Source: Bacillota bacterium
Lineage (GTDB): Bacteria > Bacillota > Clostridia > Lachnospirales > Lachnospiraceae
Reading direction: 5' to 3'
NCBI GenBank assembly: GCA_017861355.1
Contig: JAGFXQ010000023.1
Coordinates: forward strand, 1-21,654
Length of the DNA: 21,654 bases
Shown in pieces: positions 1 through 8,109 of the stretch (positions within the stretch are counted from its first letter, which is position 1; each line of letters starts with the position of its first letter). Made by a program: the position numbers and the translations under genes. The notes below the pieces were generated by a model, which searched no databases, was not told the origin of the DNA, and saw only the letters and a program-made list of their open reading frames with translations.

Positions 1-2
1 GT

Positions 3-464
3 AGTTATGTAGCGGTTATCTTAAGTGTAATTATCTCTGCAGCAGTTGCTTGTATCGTTGGTATTCCTTTGTTAAAGATTTTTGGCAAAGATGAGGACAT
101 CAATGCAGCAAAAGCAAAAGTTCAGGATATGAAGAATGCATCCAAGGGTATTACTACCGGCGCTAAGGTTAATGCTAAGGATGTTAAGACCATCGTATTC
201 GCTTGCGATGCAGGCATGGGCTCCAGTGCAATGGGTGCTACTATTCTGAAGAAAAAATTAACTGAAGCTGGATTAACAAGCATCAATGTAATTCATGCAC
301 CGGTTTCTTCTATCCCGGCAGACGCTCAGGTTATCGTTACACATACCTCATTAAAAGAGAGAGCTTCAAAGAGCAATCCGAATGCAAAGCTAGTATTAAT
401 TACCAACTTTATGGCTGCTCCGGAATACGATCTTCTGGTAGAAGAGCTTAAGGCAGGTAAATAA
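3..464 (+). CDS. mtlA: Mannitol PTS EIICB component, 3' part (C-terminal EIIB domain)
   Basis: This is the last 153 codons of a gene that begins before the window. The frame is open from base 3 to the TAA at 462-464. The first ~22 visible residues are hydrophobic (SYVAVILSVIISAAVACIVG) and look like the last membrane helix of an EIIC transport domain. A ~35-residue linker rich in Lys and Ala follows, then a cytoplasmic EIIB domain with the P-loop FACDAGMGSSAMGA. Its cysteine (codon 204-206) is the expected phosphoryl acceptor. In the mannitol family EIIA (MtlF) phosphorylates this Cys and the phosphate passes to mannitol during import, giving mannitol-1-phosphate. There is no EIIA domain at the C-terminus, which fits a separate mtlF at 3094. 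The mtlR and mtlF neighbours make the mannitol assignment strong, although the substrate itself is inferred. Confidence 0.93.
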   Translation, partial: SYVAVILSVIISAAVACIVGIPLLKIFGKDEDINAAKAKVQDMKNASKGITTGAKVNAKDVKTIVFACDAGMGSSAMGATILKKKLTEAGLTSINVIHAPVSSIPADAQVIVTHTSLKERASKSNPNAKLVLITNFMAAPEYDLLVEELKAGK

Positions 465-570
465 TAGAGGATATCATTCCTGATTATTTATTATCATATC
501 AAGTCATTGATTTGAGAAACAGGATTCACTAACTTGTACATGTAATATTGTTCTATATTGTATTTCCCAT

Positions 571-608
571 ACGCACGAAAAGCGGCATTACTGCCGCTGT
601 TCGTGCGT
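571..608 (+). repeat. Strong hairpin 1 after mtlA
   Basis: ACGCACGAA pairs with TTCGTGCGT (9 bp). Inside it AGCGGCA pairs with TGCCGCT, leaving a small loop. The stem is GC-rich and about 16 bp long. No T-run follows, so it is not a textbook intrinsic terminator. It may still act as an mRNA 3' barrier that lowers mtlR expression relative to mtlA. Confidence 0.6.
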
Positions 609-627
609 AGAAGTGTTTATGATACCA

Positions 628-668
628 TTCTACCGTATCTTAACACTTGCTGTTAAGATACGGTAGAA
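628..668 (+). repeat. Strong hairpin 2, perfect 18-bp inverted repeat
   Basis: TTCTACCGTATCTTAACA at 628-645 is followed by the 5-nt loop CTTGC and by its perfect reverse complement at 651-668. No T-run follows. It is the second of four successive stem-loops between mtlA and mtlR. Confidence 0.6.
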
Positions 669-681
669 AATGATTCAGGAG

Positions 682-723
682 ATGATTTCTGCTTCGCGAA
701 GCGAATTTGCATGCAGAAATCAT
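682..723 (+). repeat. Hairpin 3 with internal 12-bp palindrome
   Basis: ATGATTTCTGC at 682-692 pairs with GCAGAAATCAT at 713-723. The loop carries the self-complementary GCTTCGCGAAGC (691-702), so two alternative folds are possible. It looks like a repeated extragenic palindrome rather than a terminator. Confidence 0.5.
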
Positions 724-725
724 GT

Positions 726-752
726 GTTACTGTGAACGGAATGAACAGTAAC
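726..752 (+). repeat. Hairpin 4 upstream of mtlR
   Basis: GTTACTGT (726-733) pairs with ACAGTAAC (745-752) across an 11-nt loop. It is the last of four hairpins in the 337-nt mtlA-mtlR gap and ends about 50 nt before the mtlR start. It could also be a protein-binding dyad. No convincing -35/-10 pair was found in this gap, so mtlR may depend on read-through from mtlA. Confidence 0.4.
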
Positions 753-801
753 GTGTTTATTAACTTGAGGCGTATTTGGATGAGTAGAAATGGAGGTTGC
801 T

Positions 802-2901
802 ATGAATTTTACACCGCGTCTTCGCCAGATTTTATTGATACTATTGAAGGAAGATCAAATTATATCGGTAAAAAAACTGGCAGATGAGATTAAGGTAAGT
901 AAAAGAACAGTTCAACGAGAACTGGAATTTGTCGGTAATTCGTTGAACCAATATCATGTGTCCCTCCAGACAAAGACCGGAATCGGTATCTGGGCTCAGG
1001 GGTCAAGGGAGGATAAGAATACCCTATATGATCTGCTGAAGGAAGAAGATATTGCGGATTCCGGGGATAAAGATATTCGGAGAAAGCGTTTGATTCTAGA
1101 AGTACTTCGGGATCGTACTCCGAAGAAGCTCTATTATTATGCAAATATTTTTGATGTTAGTGAAGCTACCATAAGCAATGATATGGAAGCGATTGAGAGC
1201 TGGTTCCATCCGTTTAACCTGTCCATCATCCGCAGGCAGGGTTATGGTGTTGCATTGGAAGGCAGTGAGAAGGATTATCGTCTGGCTGTTCGCAAATTCG
1301 TTGATGAGAACTCGGACAACAAATTGATGAAAAGCTTTTCAGAAGAGAACGAGCGTAACATTATTGATATTTTACGGGATAAAGAAGGTCCCAATATCTA
1401 TTCTTTACTAAATAATGAGATACTGAACAGGGTTATCATATGCTTTAAGAGCATCCGGGATAAAAGGTTGACCAGATTAACCGAGAATTCTTATATTGGT
1501 CTGATACTGCATGTAACAATCGCCGTAAACCGGATATTGCAGCAGGAGATTATTGAACCGAATGATGAATTACTGGAAAAGCTGGTGAAAAACGAAGATT
1601 ATAATTTGGCTACCCATATTGCAAGCTCTCTGGAGGAGGAATTTCAGATTGATATTCCTGATATTGAGATCGCATATATTTTATTGCATATTAAGGGGTC
1701 AAAATTACAATATATTGATGATGATGAACTTGAGGCAGACAATGAACGCGAACGTCAGGAGATTTTAAGCTTCATTAACGACATGATTAATGCTTATGAT
1801 GAAGACATTGCTTATGATTTAAAGCTGGACGAGGAATTTATCGCCGGTCTTTTAACTCACCTCCAGCCGACCTTTGTGAGACTACGTAATAAGATGATTA
1901 TCACGAATCCTCTCCTCCATCAAATCAAGGACACTTATCCTGTGATCTACGAGAAGAGCAAGAGGGTAGGAAGATTAATTTACGAACGCTACGGTTTCCA
2001 AGTACCGGAGGAGGAAATTGGTTTTTTGGCAATGCATTTTGGCGCTGCTTCTGTCCGGTTGGAAAATAATCGGGAGAGTAAGCGCAAGGTTGATATTGGA
2101 ATTGTATGTGCCAGTGGTATCGGAATCTCGAGATTGATGCATTCTAAGCTAAAGAGATTTCTAAAGGATGCTGCGGAGCTGGTGACCTACGGTAAGGAGG
2201 ATTTGACTCCATTACAGCTGAAGAAGATGGATTTTCTGATCTCCAGTATTAATCTGGATGACATTGATGCAGATGTGGTCCGCGTCAGTCCGCTGCTCTT
2301 GGAGAATGATCTGGAGCGTATAGAAGCAAAGGTTCGTGTCTATGCGAAGACACCGAAGCATACCAAGGTGGAGAATGACTTCACAAATCAGTTGGAACAG
2401 GTAAATTATACGGCAACTCAGATCAGATATCTGATCAATGAGTTCCAATGCATGAAGGTGAGCAGTATGATCTCCTTTGATGAGCTATTGGTTGCTATAA
2501 CGGAGCGTCTCTCATCCTATAATGAAAAACGAATCCTGATACAGGAGGATATCAAGAGGAGAGAGAAGATTGCCTCTCAGATTATTCCGGAATATAATTT
2601 TGCTCTGCTTCACAGTCGTACCAAAGGAGTAGTCCGTCCTTGCTTCTCCGTGTGTCTGACCAATGAGCTGGGTGAATTCCGGGATCCGTATTTCCATAAA
2701 ATCCGGGCAGTTATTATTATGTTGATTCCAGAGGATGAACATATGGAGGAAAACACAAGCTTAATGGGTTGTCTCAGTAGCAAACTGGTGGAGAGCAATG
2801 ATTTTCTGAACACCATATTTACCGGTGACCGGGAAAATATCCGATCTTATCTGACGATGGAGCTAAAACGGTATTTCAGCCAGTATTTAGATCGGGTCTA
2901 G
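802..2901 (+). CDS. mtlR: MtlR mannitol operon activator (HTH, PRD, EIIB, EIIA modules)
   Basis: A transcription activator of the DeoR/BglG-type PRD family whose activity is set by PTS phosphorylation. The 699 residues match the usual ~690-700. In order: an N-terminal HTH (~5-60, SVKKLADEIKVSKRTVQREL), a second HTH of Mga type (~95-155), PRD1 with His237 (LILHVT) and His296 (LLHIKG), PRD2 with His353 (LLTHLQP) and His412 (AMHFGA), an EIIB-like domain with Cys436 (GIVCASGIG), and an EIIA-like domain with His604 (ALLHSRTKG). All six expected regulatory residues are present, so normal control by HPr and the mannitol EII is likely. An in-frame ATG at 790 exists, but GGAGG at 792-796 lies 5 nt before the ATG at 802, so 802 is the start. 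It sits between mtlA and mtlF, as in other Firmicutes. Confidence 0.93.
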   Translation: MNFTPRLRQILLILLKEDQIISVKKLADEIKVSKRTVQRELEFVGNSLNQYHVSLQTKTGIGIWAQGSREDKNTLYDLLKEEDIADSGDKDIRRKRLILEVLRDRTPKKLYYYANIFDVSEATISNDMEAIESWFHPFNLSIIRRQGYGVALEGSEKDYRLAVRKFVDENSDNKLMKSFSEENERNIIDILRDKEGPNIYSLLNNEILNRVIICFKSIRDKRLTRLTENSYIGLILHVTIAVNRILQQEIIEPNDELLEKLVKNEDYNLATHIASSLEEEFQIDIPDIEIAYILLHIKGSKLQYIDDDELEADNERERQEILSFINDMINAYDEDIAYDLKLDEEFIAGLLTHLQPTFVRLRNKMIITNPLLHQIKDTYPVIYEKSKRVGRLIYERYGFQVPEEEIGFLAMHFGAASVRLENNRESKRKVDIGIVCASGIGISRLMHSKLKRFLKDAAELVTYGKEDLTPLQLKKMDFLISSINLDDIDADVVRVSPLLLENDLERIEAKVRVYAKTPKHTKVENDFTNQLEQVNYTATQIRYLINEFQCMKVSSMISFDELLVAITERLSSYNEKRILIQEDIKRREKIASQIIPEYNFALLHSRTKGVVRPCFSVCLTNELGEFRDPYFHKIRAVIIMLIPEDEHMEENTSLMGCLSSKLVESNDFLNTIFTGDRENIRSYLTMELKRYFSQYLDRV

Positions 2902-2954
2902 GCTACTTTTAGAAATGTCGCTATTGGATGGTGTCAAACTCGTATTTGTATCAT

Positions 2955-2984
2955 TTGTAATTCTGAACCAATTTCGTTTATAAT
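2955..2984 (+). promoter_or_regulatory. Promoter candidate before mtlF
   Basis: TTGTAA at 2955-2960 and a perfect TATAAT at 2979-2984 are separated by 18 bp. They lie in the 192-nt gap between mtlR and mtlF, about 100 nt before the mtlF start. This would give mtlF and the genes after it a transcript independent of mtlA-mtlR. Confidence 0.55.
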
Positions 2985-3093
2985 GTTATCAGAAGCAAAA
3001 CACTACCCATAAGACAAAACGGATCAGCCGTGTAAGAACTTATTGTTAAGGATGCAGAATAGTTAGATTTTCAGGATAGAAAGGGTTAAAACG

Positions 3094-3516
3094 ATGGAAT
3101 TATTACAGAAAAAAAATATCTTAATAAACTGTACGGCAAAGGCGAAAGAAGAGGTTATTCGCGAAATCGGTCAGGTGCTATGCGACAGCGGATATGTAGA
3201 AGAGAGCTATATTGAGGGAATGTTAGAAAGAGAGAACACCTTCTCCACGAACATCGGAAATGGAATTGCGATCCCTCACGGTGTAGAAGCAGCAAAAAGC
3301 AAGATTAAATCTTCCGGGATTGCAGTCATGGTATTTCCGGAAGGTACATTATGGAATGATGAATATGTGAAGATCGTAATCGGAATCGCAGCAAAGGGTG
3401 ATGAACACCTTGACATTTTGGCGAACATCGCAGATAAATTGTCCACGGAGCAAGCGGTAGCGACTATGCTTCATAGCAGTGCGGATGAGATTCATACCAC
3501 ATTTACCGCAAAATAG
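3094..3516 (+). CDS. mtlF: Mannitol-specific PTS EIIA component
   Basis: A soluble 140-residue phosphocarrier that takes phosphate from HPr and passes it to the EIIB domain of MtlA. It is a single EIIA domain of the mannitol/fructose class. The signature runs NTFSTNIGNGIAIPHG, and His62 in IPHG is the expected phosphorylated residue. Length and architecture match stand-alone MtlF of Firmicutes. An AAAGGG-like ribosome site lies about 8 nt before the ATG. It follows mtlR after a likely promoter and precedes the kinase gene by 65 nt. In the presence of mannitol its phosphorylation state would also be read by MtlR. Confidence 0.93.
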   Translation: MELLQKKNILINCTAKAKEEVIREIGQVLCDSGYVEESYIEGMLERENTFSTNIGNGIAIPHGVEAAKSKIKSSGIAVMVFPEGTLWNDEYVKIVIGIAAKGDEHLDILANIADKLSTEQAVATMLHSSADEIHTTFTAK

Positions 3517-3581
3517 TTTGGTCAAATTTATACACGCAAATTTATGCCTGCGACTCAAAGTTTGCAGGTTTTGAGGAAGGC

Positions 3582-4526
3582 ATGGTAGTTAAGATGATAA
3601 TTACTGTTACAATGAATCCTGCTATCGACAAGACAGTGGATCTGGAAAATATGGTTCACGGGGGCTTGAACCGCGTGAAGAATGTAATCACCGATGCAGG
3701 CGGAAAAGGAATCAATGTATCCAAAACCATTAAAGAGCTGGGTGGTGAGACCATTGCAACCGGATTTGTCGGCGGCAGCGGCGGAATATTGATTAAGAAG
3801 GTTCTTCAGGAAATGGGAATTACTTCAGACTTTGTGGAGATTGAGAATGAGATCAGAACGAATCTGAAGGTGGTTGAGACAAACGGTAATGTAACAGAGT
3901 TCAATGAGCCCGGTCCGGTGGTAACCGAAGAGGAATTGGAAGCACTGACACAAAAGCTGTTAAGCTATGCGGATGAGAAAGCTCTCTTCGTTCTGGCGGG
4001 TAGTATTCCGAACGGAATCAGTAAAACCGTATATCAGACTTTAACTCAAAAGCTGAGAGAAAAAGGCGCTAAGGTATTTGTCGATGCAGACGGAGAATTA
4101 TTTATCCACTCTCTAAAAGCAAATCCGGATATTATTAAACCAAACCGTCATGAGCTGGAGGAATATTTCCATAAGGATTATCGTGTTGATGAAGCTGAGC
4201 TGATCGGCATGGGACGGTCCTTATTAGAGAACGGAATTGGTATGATTGCCATCTCCTTAGGGCAGATGGGTGCATTGTTTATGTCGAAGGATCGAGTACT
4301 TCGCTGCCCGGGATTGAAGGTGGAGGCACATTCTACCGTTGGTGCAGGTGACGCGATGGTAGCGGCATTGGCTTATGGTATTAATCAGGGATTATCTCTG
4401 GAGGACTGTGCTAAGCTTGGAATTGCTACCTCCGCAGGAGCAGTAACGACCAAGGGAACAAAGCCTCCGAAACGTGATTTAGTAGAGAGATTATTTGCTG
4501 AGGTTAAAGTAGAAGCGATACATTAA
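3582..4526 (+). CDS. fruK: 1-phosphofructokinase family kinase (PfkB fold)
   Basis: An ATP-dependent sugar-phosphate kinase of the ribokinase/PfkB superfamily, FruK/LacC branch. FruK converts fructose-1-phosphate to fructose-1,6-bisphosphate; LacC acts on tagatose-6-phosphate. Visible motifs are the N-terminal strand MIITVTMNPAIDKTV, the substrate-binding GGKGINVS (~40-47), NLKVVETNGNVTEFNEPGP, the PfkB signature region KPNRHEL, and the C-terminal HSTVGAGDAM with the catalytic-base Asp at ~257. The length of 314 is typical. Two starts compete: ATG 3582 lies very close behind GAGGAAGG (3573-3580), whereas ATG 3594 gives the family-typical MIITVT start but sits 13 nt from that site. Lying inside a mannitol operon next to a SorE-like dehydrogenase, fructose-1-P is the most economical substrate, but this is inferred. 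Confidence 0.8.
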   Translation: MVVKMIITVTMNPAIDKTVDLENMVHGGLNRVKNVITDAGGKGINVSKTIKELGGETIATGFVGGSGGILIKKVLQEMGITSDFVEIENEIRTNLKVVETNGNVTEFNEPGPVVTEEELEALTQKLLSYADEKALFVLAGSIPNGISKTVYQTLTQKLREKGAKVFVDADGELFIHSLKANPDIIKPNRHELEEYFHKDYRVDEAELIGMGRSLLENGIGMIAISLGQMGALFMSKDRVLRCPGLKVEAHSTVGAGDAMVAALAYGINQGLSLEDCAKLGIATSAGAVTTKGTKPPKRDLVERLFAEVKVEAIH

Positions 4527-4606
4527 GAAGTGAACCTTGTAAAATCGTATAAGTTGCGGGAAAAAATCAGGTTCTAAGGTTCGATGTAGAAAGGACGAAT
4601 TATTAT

Positions 4607-5866
4607 ATGAAAACAAAAGCAGTCAGAATGTATGGAATGGATGATTTGAGATTAGAAGAATTCGAATTACCCCAGATCAAGGAGGATGAGATACTGGTTA
4701 AGGTAGTAAGTGACAGTATCTGTATGTCCACTTATAAATTAGTAAAGCAAGGCAAGAAGCATAAGCGCGCTCCTCAGAATATTGACACTAACCCGATTAT
4801 CATCGGTCATGAATTTTCTGGTGATATCGTAGAGGTAGGCTCCAAATGGGCGCACCAATTTAAGCCGGGTCAGAAGTTTGCATTGCAGCCGGCCTTGAAT
4901 TACAAAGGAAGTCTGGCATCTCCCGGATATTCCTATGAATTCTTTGGTGGTGCAACAACCTATTGTATCATTCCCCAGGAGGTTATGGAACTGGGATGCT
5001 TACTCAACTATGACGGTGAGAGTTATTTTGAAGCATCACTCGGTGAGCCGATGAGCTGTATCATCGGTGGATACCATGCAAATTATCACACCAATAAAGT
5101 GAATTATAATCATGAGATGGGTGTCAAAGCAGACGGTAATCTGTTAGTCATGGGTGGCTGTGGTCCGATGGGACTGGGTGCAGTAAGCTATGGCCTTTGC
5201 ATCGAGAACAAGCCGAAGCGCCTTGTGGTTACTGACATCAGTGATGATAGAATTGCAAGAGCACGCGAGGTAATCTCCGAAGCAACAGCTGCAGCACAGG
5301 GCGTGGAGCTGATCTATGTGAATACTCAGACTATGGAGAACCCTTACGAAGGACTGATGGCAATTACAGAGGGTAAGGGCTATGATGATGTATTTGTCTA
5401 TGTACCTATTCGCCAGGTAGCAGAGTTGGGTGATGCGCTGTTGGCTTTTGACGGCTGCATGAACTTCTTTGCAGGACCGACCGACAATCAGTTTAAAGCA
5501 GATATTAATCTGTATAATGTTCATTATACCAGTACACATATTATCGGAACGACAGGCGGTAATACCGATGACCTCGTAGAAGCGATTGATCTGGCTTCCA
5601 AGAAATTAATCGAGCCGGCAGTTATGGTAACTCATGTCGGAGGTATCGACAGTGTTGCAGAAGCTACTTTAAATCTGCCAAAGATTCCGGGCGGCAAGAA
5701 ACTGAACTATATGCATTTTAATATGCCGTTGACAGCATTGGATGATTTTGAAGAACTTGGTAAGACAGATCCTTTGTTTGCTAAGCTATCTGACTCTTGC
5801 AAGCGTCACAAGGGTTTATGGAACACAGAAGCGGAGAAAATTCTCTTTGAACATTTTGGTGTGTAG
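4607..5866 (+). CDS. Zinc-dependent alcohol dehydrogenase, L-sorbose-1-phosphate reductase-like
   Basis: A 419-residue medium-chain dehydrogenase/reductase. The N-terminal GroES-like half carries probable catalytic zinc ligands Cys39 (SICMSTYK), His68-Glu69 (IGHEFSG) and Glu147 (LGEPMSC). The four-cysteine structural zinc lobe of classical alcohol dehydrogenases is absent. The Rossmann motif is VMGGCGPMGLGA (~181-192), with an acidic residue after the second strand (VVTDIS) that favours NAD(H). The overall pattern recalls SorE, which interconverts L-sorbose-1-P and glucitol-6-P. No classical MtlD (long polyol dehydrogenase) is seen, so this enzyme may oxidise the imported polyol phosphate. 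It is 80 nt after the kinase and 18 nt before ptsH. The start ATG has AAAGGA about 12 nt upstream. The substrate is not proven by sequence. Confidence 0.75.
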   Translation: MKTKAVRMYGMDDLRLEEFELPQIKEDEILVKVVSDSICMSTYKLVKQGKKHKRAPQNIDTNPIIIGHEFSGDIVEVGSKWAHQFKPGQKFALQPALNYKGSLASPGYSYEFFGGATTYCIIPQEVMELGCLLNYDGESYFEASLGEPMSCIIGGYHANYHTNKVNYNHEMGVKADGNLLVMGGCGPMGLGAVSYGLCIENKPKRLVVTDISDDRIARAREVISEATAAAQGVELIYVNTQTMENPYEGLMAITEGKGYDDVFVYVPIRQVAELGDALLAFDGCMNFFAGPTDNQFKADINLYNVHYTSTHIIGTTGGNTDDLVEAIDLASKKLIEPAVMVTHVGGIDSVAEATLNLPKIPGGKKLNYMHFNMPLTALDDFEELGKTDPLFAKLSDSCKRHKGLWNTEAEKILFEHFGV

Positions 5867-5884
5867 TCAGTTAGGAGGACCAGC

Positions 5885-6148
5885 ATGGTAAGTCAAAAAA
5901 TCACAGTAAAAAATGCTTCTGGACTTCATGCAAGACCGGCAAGCGAGCTCGCAAAAGTATGCAGCCAGTGCAAATCAGATATTGCAATCGTGGTTGGCGA
6001 GAAACGTATCAATCCCAAAAGTATCTTAATTCTTATGAGTGCGGCCATTCGCTGCGGTACTGAGATTCTGGTGGAATGCACCGGCGACTCAGAGAAGGAA
6101 GATTTAGAAGCTGTCATCAATGCGATTGATGGTGGTTTAGGAGAGTAA
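5885..6148 (+). CDS. ptsH: HPr phosphocarrier protein
   Basis: An 87-residue phosphocarrier of the PTS, moving phosphate from enzyme I His to EIIA proteins. His15 lies in NASGLHARPAS, the classical active-site context, and Ser46 lies in NPKSIL, the position phosphorylated by HPr kinase in Firmicutes. The residues after Ser46 read ILILMSA rather than the more common IMGVMSL, so interaction with CcpA or HPr kinase may differ. AGGAGG lies 6 nt before the ATG. The gene is 18 nt after the dehydrogenase and 13 nt before the enzyme I gene, so these three are surely co-transcribed. It may be a pathway-dedicated HPr or the general one of this genome; the window cannot tell. Confidence 0.93.
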   Translation: MVSQKITVKNASGLHARPASELAKVCSQCKSDIAIVVGEKRINPKSILILMSAAIRCGTEILVECTGDSEKEDLEAVINAIDGGLGE

Positions 6149-6161
6149 TGGAGGCTAAGCT

Positions 6162-7850
6162 ATGTTAGCTATTAATGTTGAGAGAACTGCATCGAAAGGA
6201 ATCGCAATCGGCAAAGCTTTTCTTGTCGAACGGCCACAGCTGAAGAAGGTATTTGATATCATACCGGACCAGGAGATCGCAACCCAGATCAAACGATATG
6301 AGGAAGCCGTTCACAGTGCGGAAAAGGAACTGAGTGGACTTGTGGCAGCCAACGCAATCTTTGGAGCACATCTGGAGATGGTGAAGGATATCGCCTTGTA
6401 TGAGGGAGTAATTACCAAGATCAAGGATGAGAAGAAATGTGCAGAAGCAGCCCTATCGGCTACGGCAGCAGAATTTGTATTCATATTCGAGAGCATGGAT
6501 GACGAATACATGCGGGAACGGGCAGCAGATATCAAGGATGTGAGCCACCGCTTGATGTGTATCCTGCAGGGTGTGAAGAGCAACCCCTTTGAAGGAATTA
6601 CGGAGGATGTTATTCTGATTGCGCAGGACCTGACTCCTTCGGATACTGTTTCGATGGATCTGACTCACATTAAGGGCTTCATTACCCAGGAGGGTGGAAT
6701 TACAAGTCACGTCTCTATCCTTGCAAAGGGACTTGGATTACCGGCACTGGTTGGTGTTGAGGGAATCCTAGGTAAGGTGAAACAGAATGATGTTGTGATC
6801 ATGGATGCAAAGGAAGGTACAATTATACTTTATCCGGAGGACAGCACCATACAGCAATATCAGAATAAGATAGAAGAGCAGAGAAGACAACAAGAGGAAT
6901 TAGCGAAGCTTAAGACCCTGCCTGCAATTACGAAGGATGGCAGAACCGTAGAATTATGTGCGAATGTCGGAGGCATCAAGGATATTAAGAAAGCCCTCGA
7001 ATATGGCATGGACGGGGTGGGATTATTCCGAAGCGAGTTCCTGTATATGGATAATAACCATTTTCCTACCGAGGAAGAGCAGTTTGCAATATATAAAGAA
7101 GCTGCCCAGCTGTGCAACGGAGAATTGACCATAAGAACCCTGGATATCGGCGGTGATAAGGCTTTGTCTTATTATGAATTCGAGACAGAGGAGAATCCCT
7201 TCTTAGGATGGCGCGCGATACGAATCAGTCTGGAGCTTAAGGAAGTATTCAAGGCTCAGCTGAGAGCGATTCTTCGTGCCAGTGCGTTTGGCGAGGTTCG
7301 TATTATGTTCCCGATGATCATATCCGTGGAGGAGCTGTACGATGCCAAGGAAGTTCTGGAGGAATGTAAAAAAGAGCTTGACCGAGAAGGAATAAGCTAT
7401 AACTCCGAGGTTGAAGTAGGAATGATGATAGAGACTCCGGCATCGATTATATTAATCGAGGACTTTGCCCGGGAAGTAGATTTCTTCAGTATCGGTACCA
7501 ATGATTTGACCCAGTATCTACTGGCGGTGGACCGAGGCAATAAAAAGATCTCTCACATGTACAATTCTTTCCATCCGGCGGTATTACGCAGCATCAAGCG
7601 TGTCATTGATGCCGGACATCAGAATTCGGTTAAGGTTGGTATGTGTGGAGAATTCGCAGGTGATGAACGAGCAGTTAAGCTTCTGTTAGGACTTGGATTA
7701 GATGAATTCAGTATGTCTGCATCGGTATTACTGAATACGAAGGACATCATCCGATCCACATATTATGAAGAAGCGAAAGAGCTCGCAGACAAGGCCTGCT
7801 GCAAGCAGACAATTGCTCAAGTATATAACATATTAGACATTCATCGATAA
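6162..7850 (+). CDS. ptsI: PTS enzyme I (phosphoenolpyruvate-protein phosphotransferase)
   Basis: The entry enzyme of the PTS: it takes phosphate from phosphoenolpyruvate and gives it to HPr. The 562 residues are slightly fewer than the ~570-575 common in the family. The N-terminal HPr-binding helical domain is followed by the phosphohistidine swivel domain with GGITSHVSILAKGLGLPALV, active His183. The C-terminal TIM-barrel carries PEP-binding motifs (GLFRSEFLYMD, RTLDIGGDK, GTNDLTQY) and the catalytic Cys495 in GMCGEFAGD. All key residues are present. GGAGG lies about 8 nt before ATG 6162. It is the last gene of the mannitol cluster and is followed by a terminator at 7888. Confidence 0.95.
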   Translation: MLAINVERTASKGIAIGKAFLVERPQLKKVFDIIPDQEIATQIKRYEEAVHSAEKELSGLVAANAIFGAHLEMVKDIALYEGVITKIKDEKKCAEAALSATAAEFVFIFESMDDEYMRERAADIKDVSHRLMCILQGVKSNPFEGITEDVILIAQDLTPSDTVSMDLTHIKGFITQEGGITSHVSILAKGLGLPALVGVEGILGKVKQNDVVIMDAKEGTIILYPEDSTIQQYQNKIEEQRRQQEELAKLKTLPAITKDGRTVELCANVGGIKDIKKALEYGMDGVGLFRSEFLYMDNNHFPTEEEQFAIYKEAAQLCNGELTIRTLDIGGDKALSYYEFETEENPFLGWRAIRISLELKEVFKAQLRAILRASAFGEVRIMFPMIISVEELYDAKEVLEECKKELDREGISYNSEVEVGMMIETPASIILIEDFAREVDFFSIGTNDLTQYLLAVDRGNKKISHMYNSFHPAVLRSIKRVIDAGHQNSVKVGMCGEFAGDERAVKLLLGLGLDEFSMSASVLLNTKDIIRSTYYEEAKELADKACCKQTIAQVYNILDIHR

Positions 7851-7887
7851 AGCCTTTCTTTTTATTTTTTTAACGTGTGTGAGACAG

Positions 7888-7922
7888 AAGCTGCCAGGTA
7901 TTGATTGCCTGGCAGCTTTTGT
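7888..7922 (+). terminator. Intrinsic terminator after ptsI
   Basis: AAGCTGCCAGG (7888-7898) pairs perfectly with CCTGGCAGCTT (7908-7918) across a 9-nt loop, followed by TTTGTAT. It sits 38 nt after the ptsI stop and closes the mannitol operon. Confidence 0.85.
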
Positions 7923-7997
7923 ATATGACATTGTATCTGATAATCATTTTATCGTCGCATCTTATAGGCTTGCCATCTATCAAAAATTGTTGATTTG

Positions 7998-8006
7998 TGT
8001 TATACT
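7998..8006 (+). promoter_or_regulatory. Extended -10 promoter for the hypothetical gene at 8110
   Basis: TGT followed by TATACT (8001-8006) forms an extended -10. A good -35 is not visible at the right distance. It lies about 100 nt before the start at 8110. Confidence 0.4.
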
Positions 8007-8109
8007 TTTGTATGTCACGATAGGCGAGTGTTTTTGATAGCGAGGTTTCTCATAGCGTCATTTTCCGCTCGATGCCCTTGTTACGATGTCTTTATTAGGA
8101 GGGATGATT

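Noticed and set aside
4532..4582. GAACCTT/AAGGTTC inverted repeat between the kinase and dehydrogenase genes
   Set aside because: Seven base pairs around a 37-nt unpaired loop with no T-run; too weak to call a terminator or attenuator.
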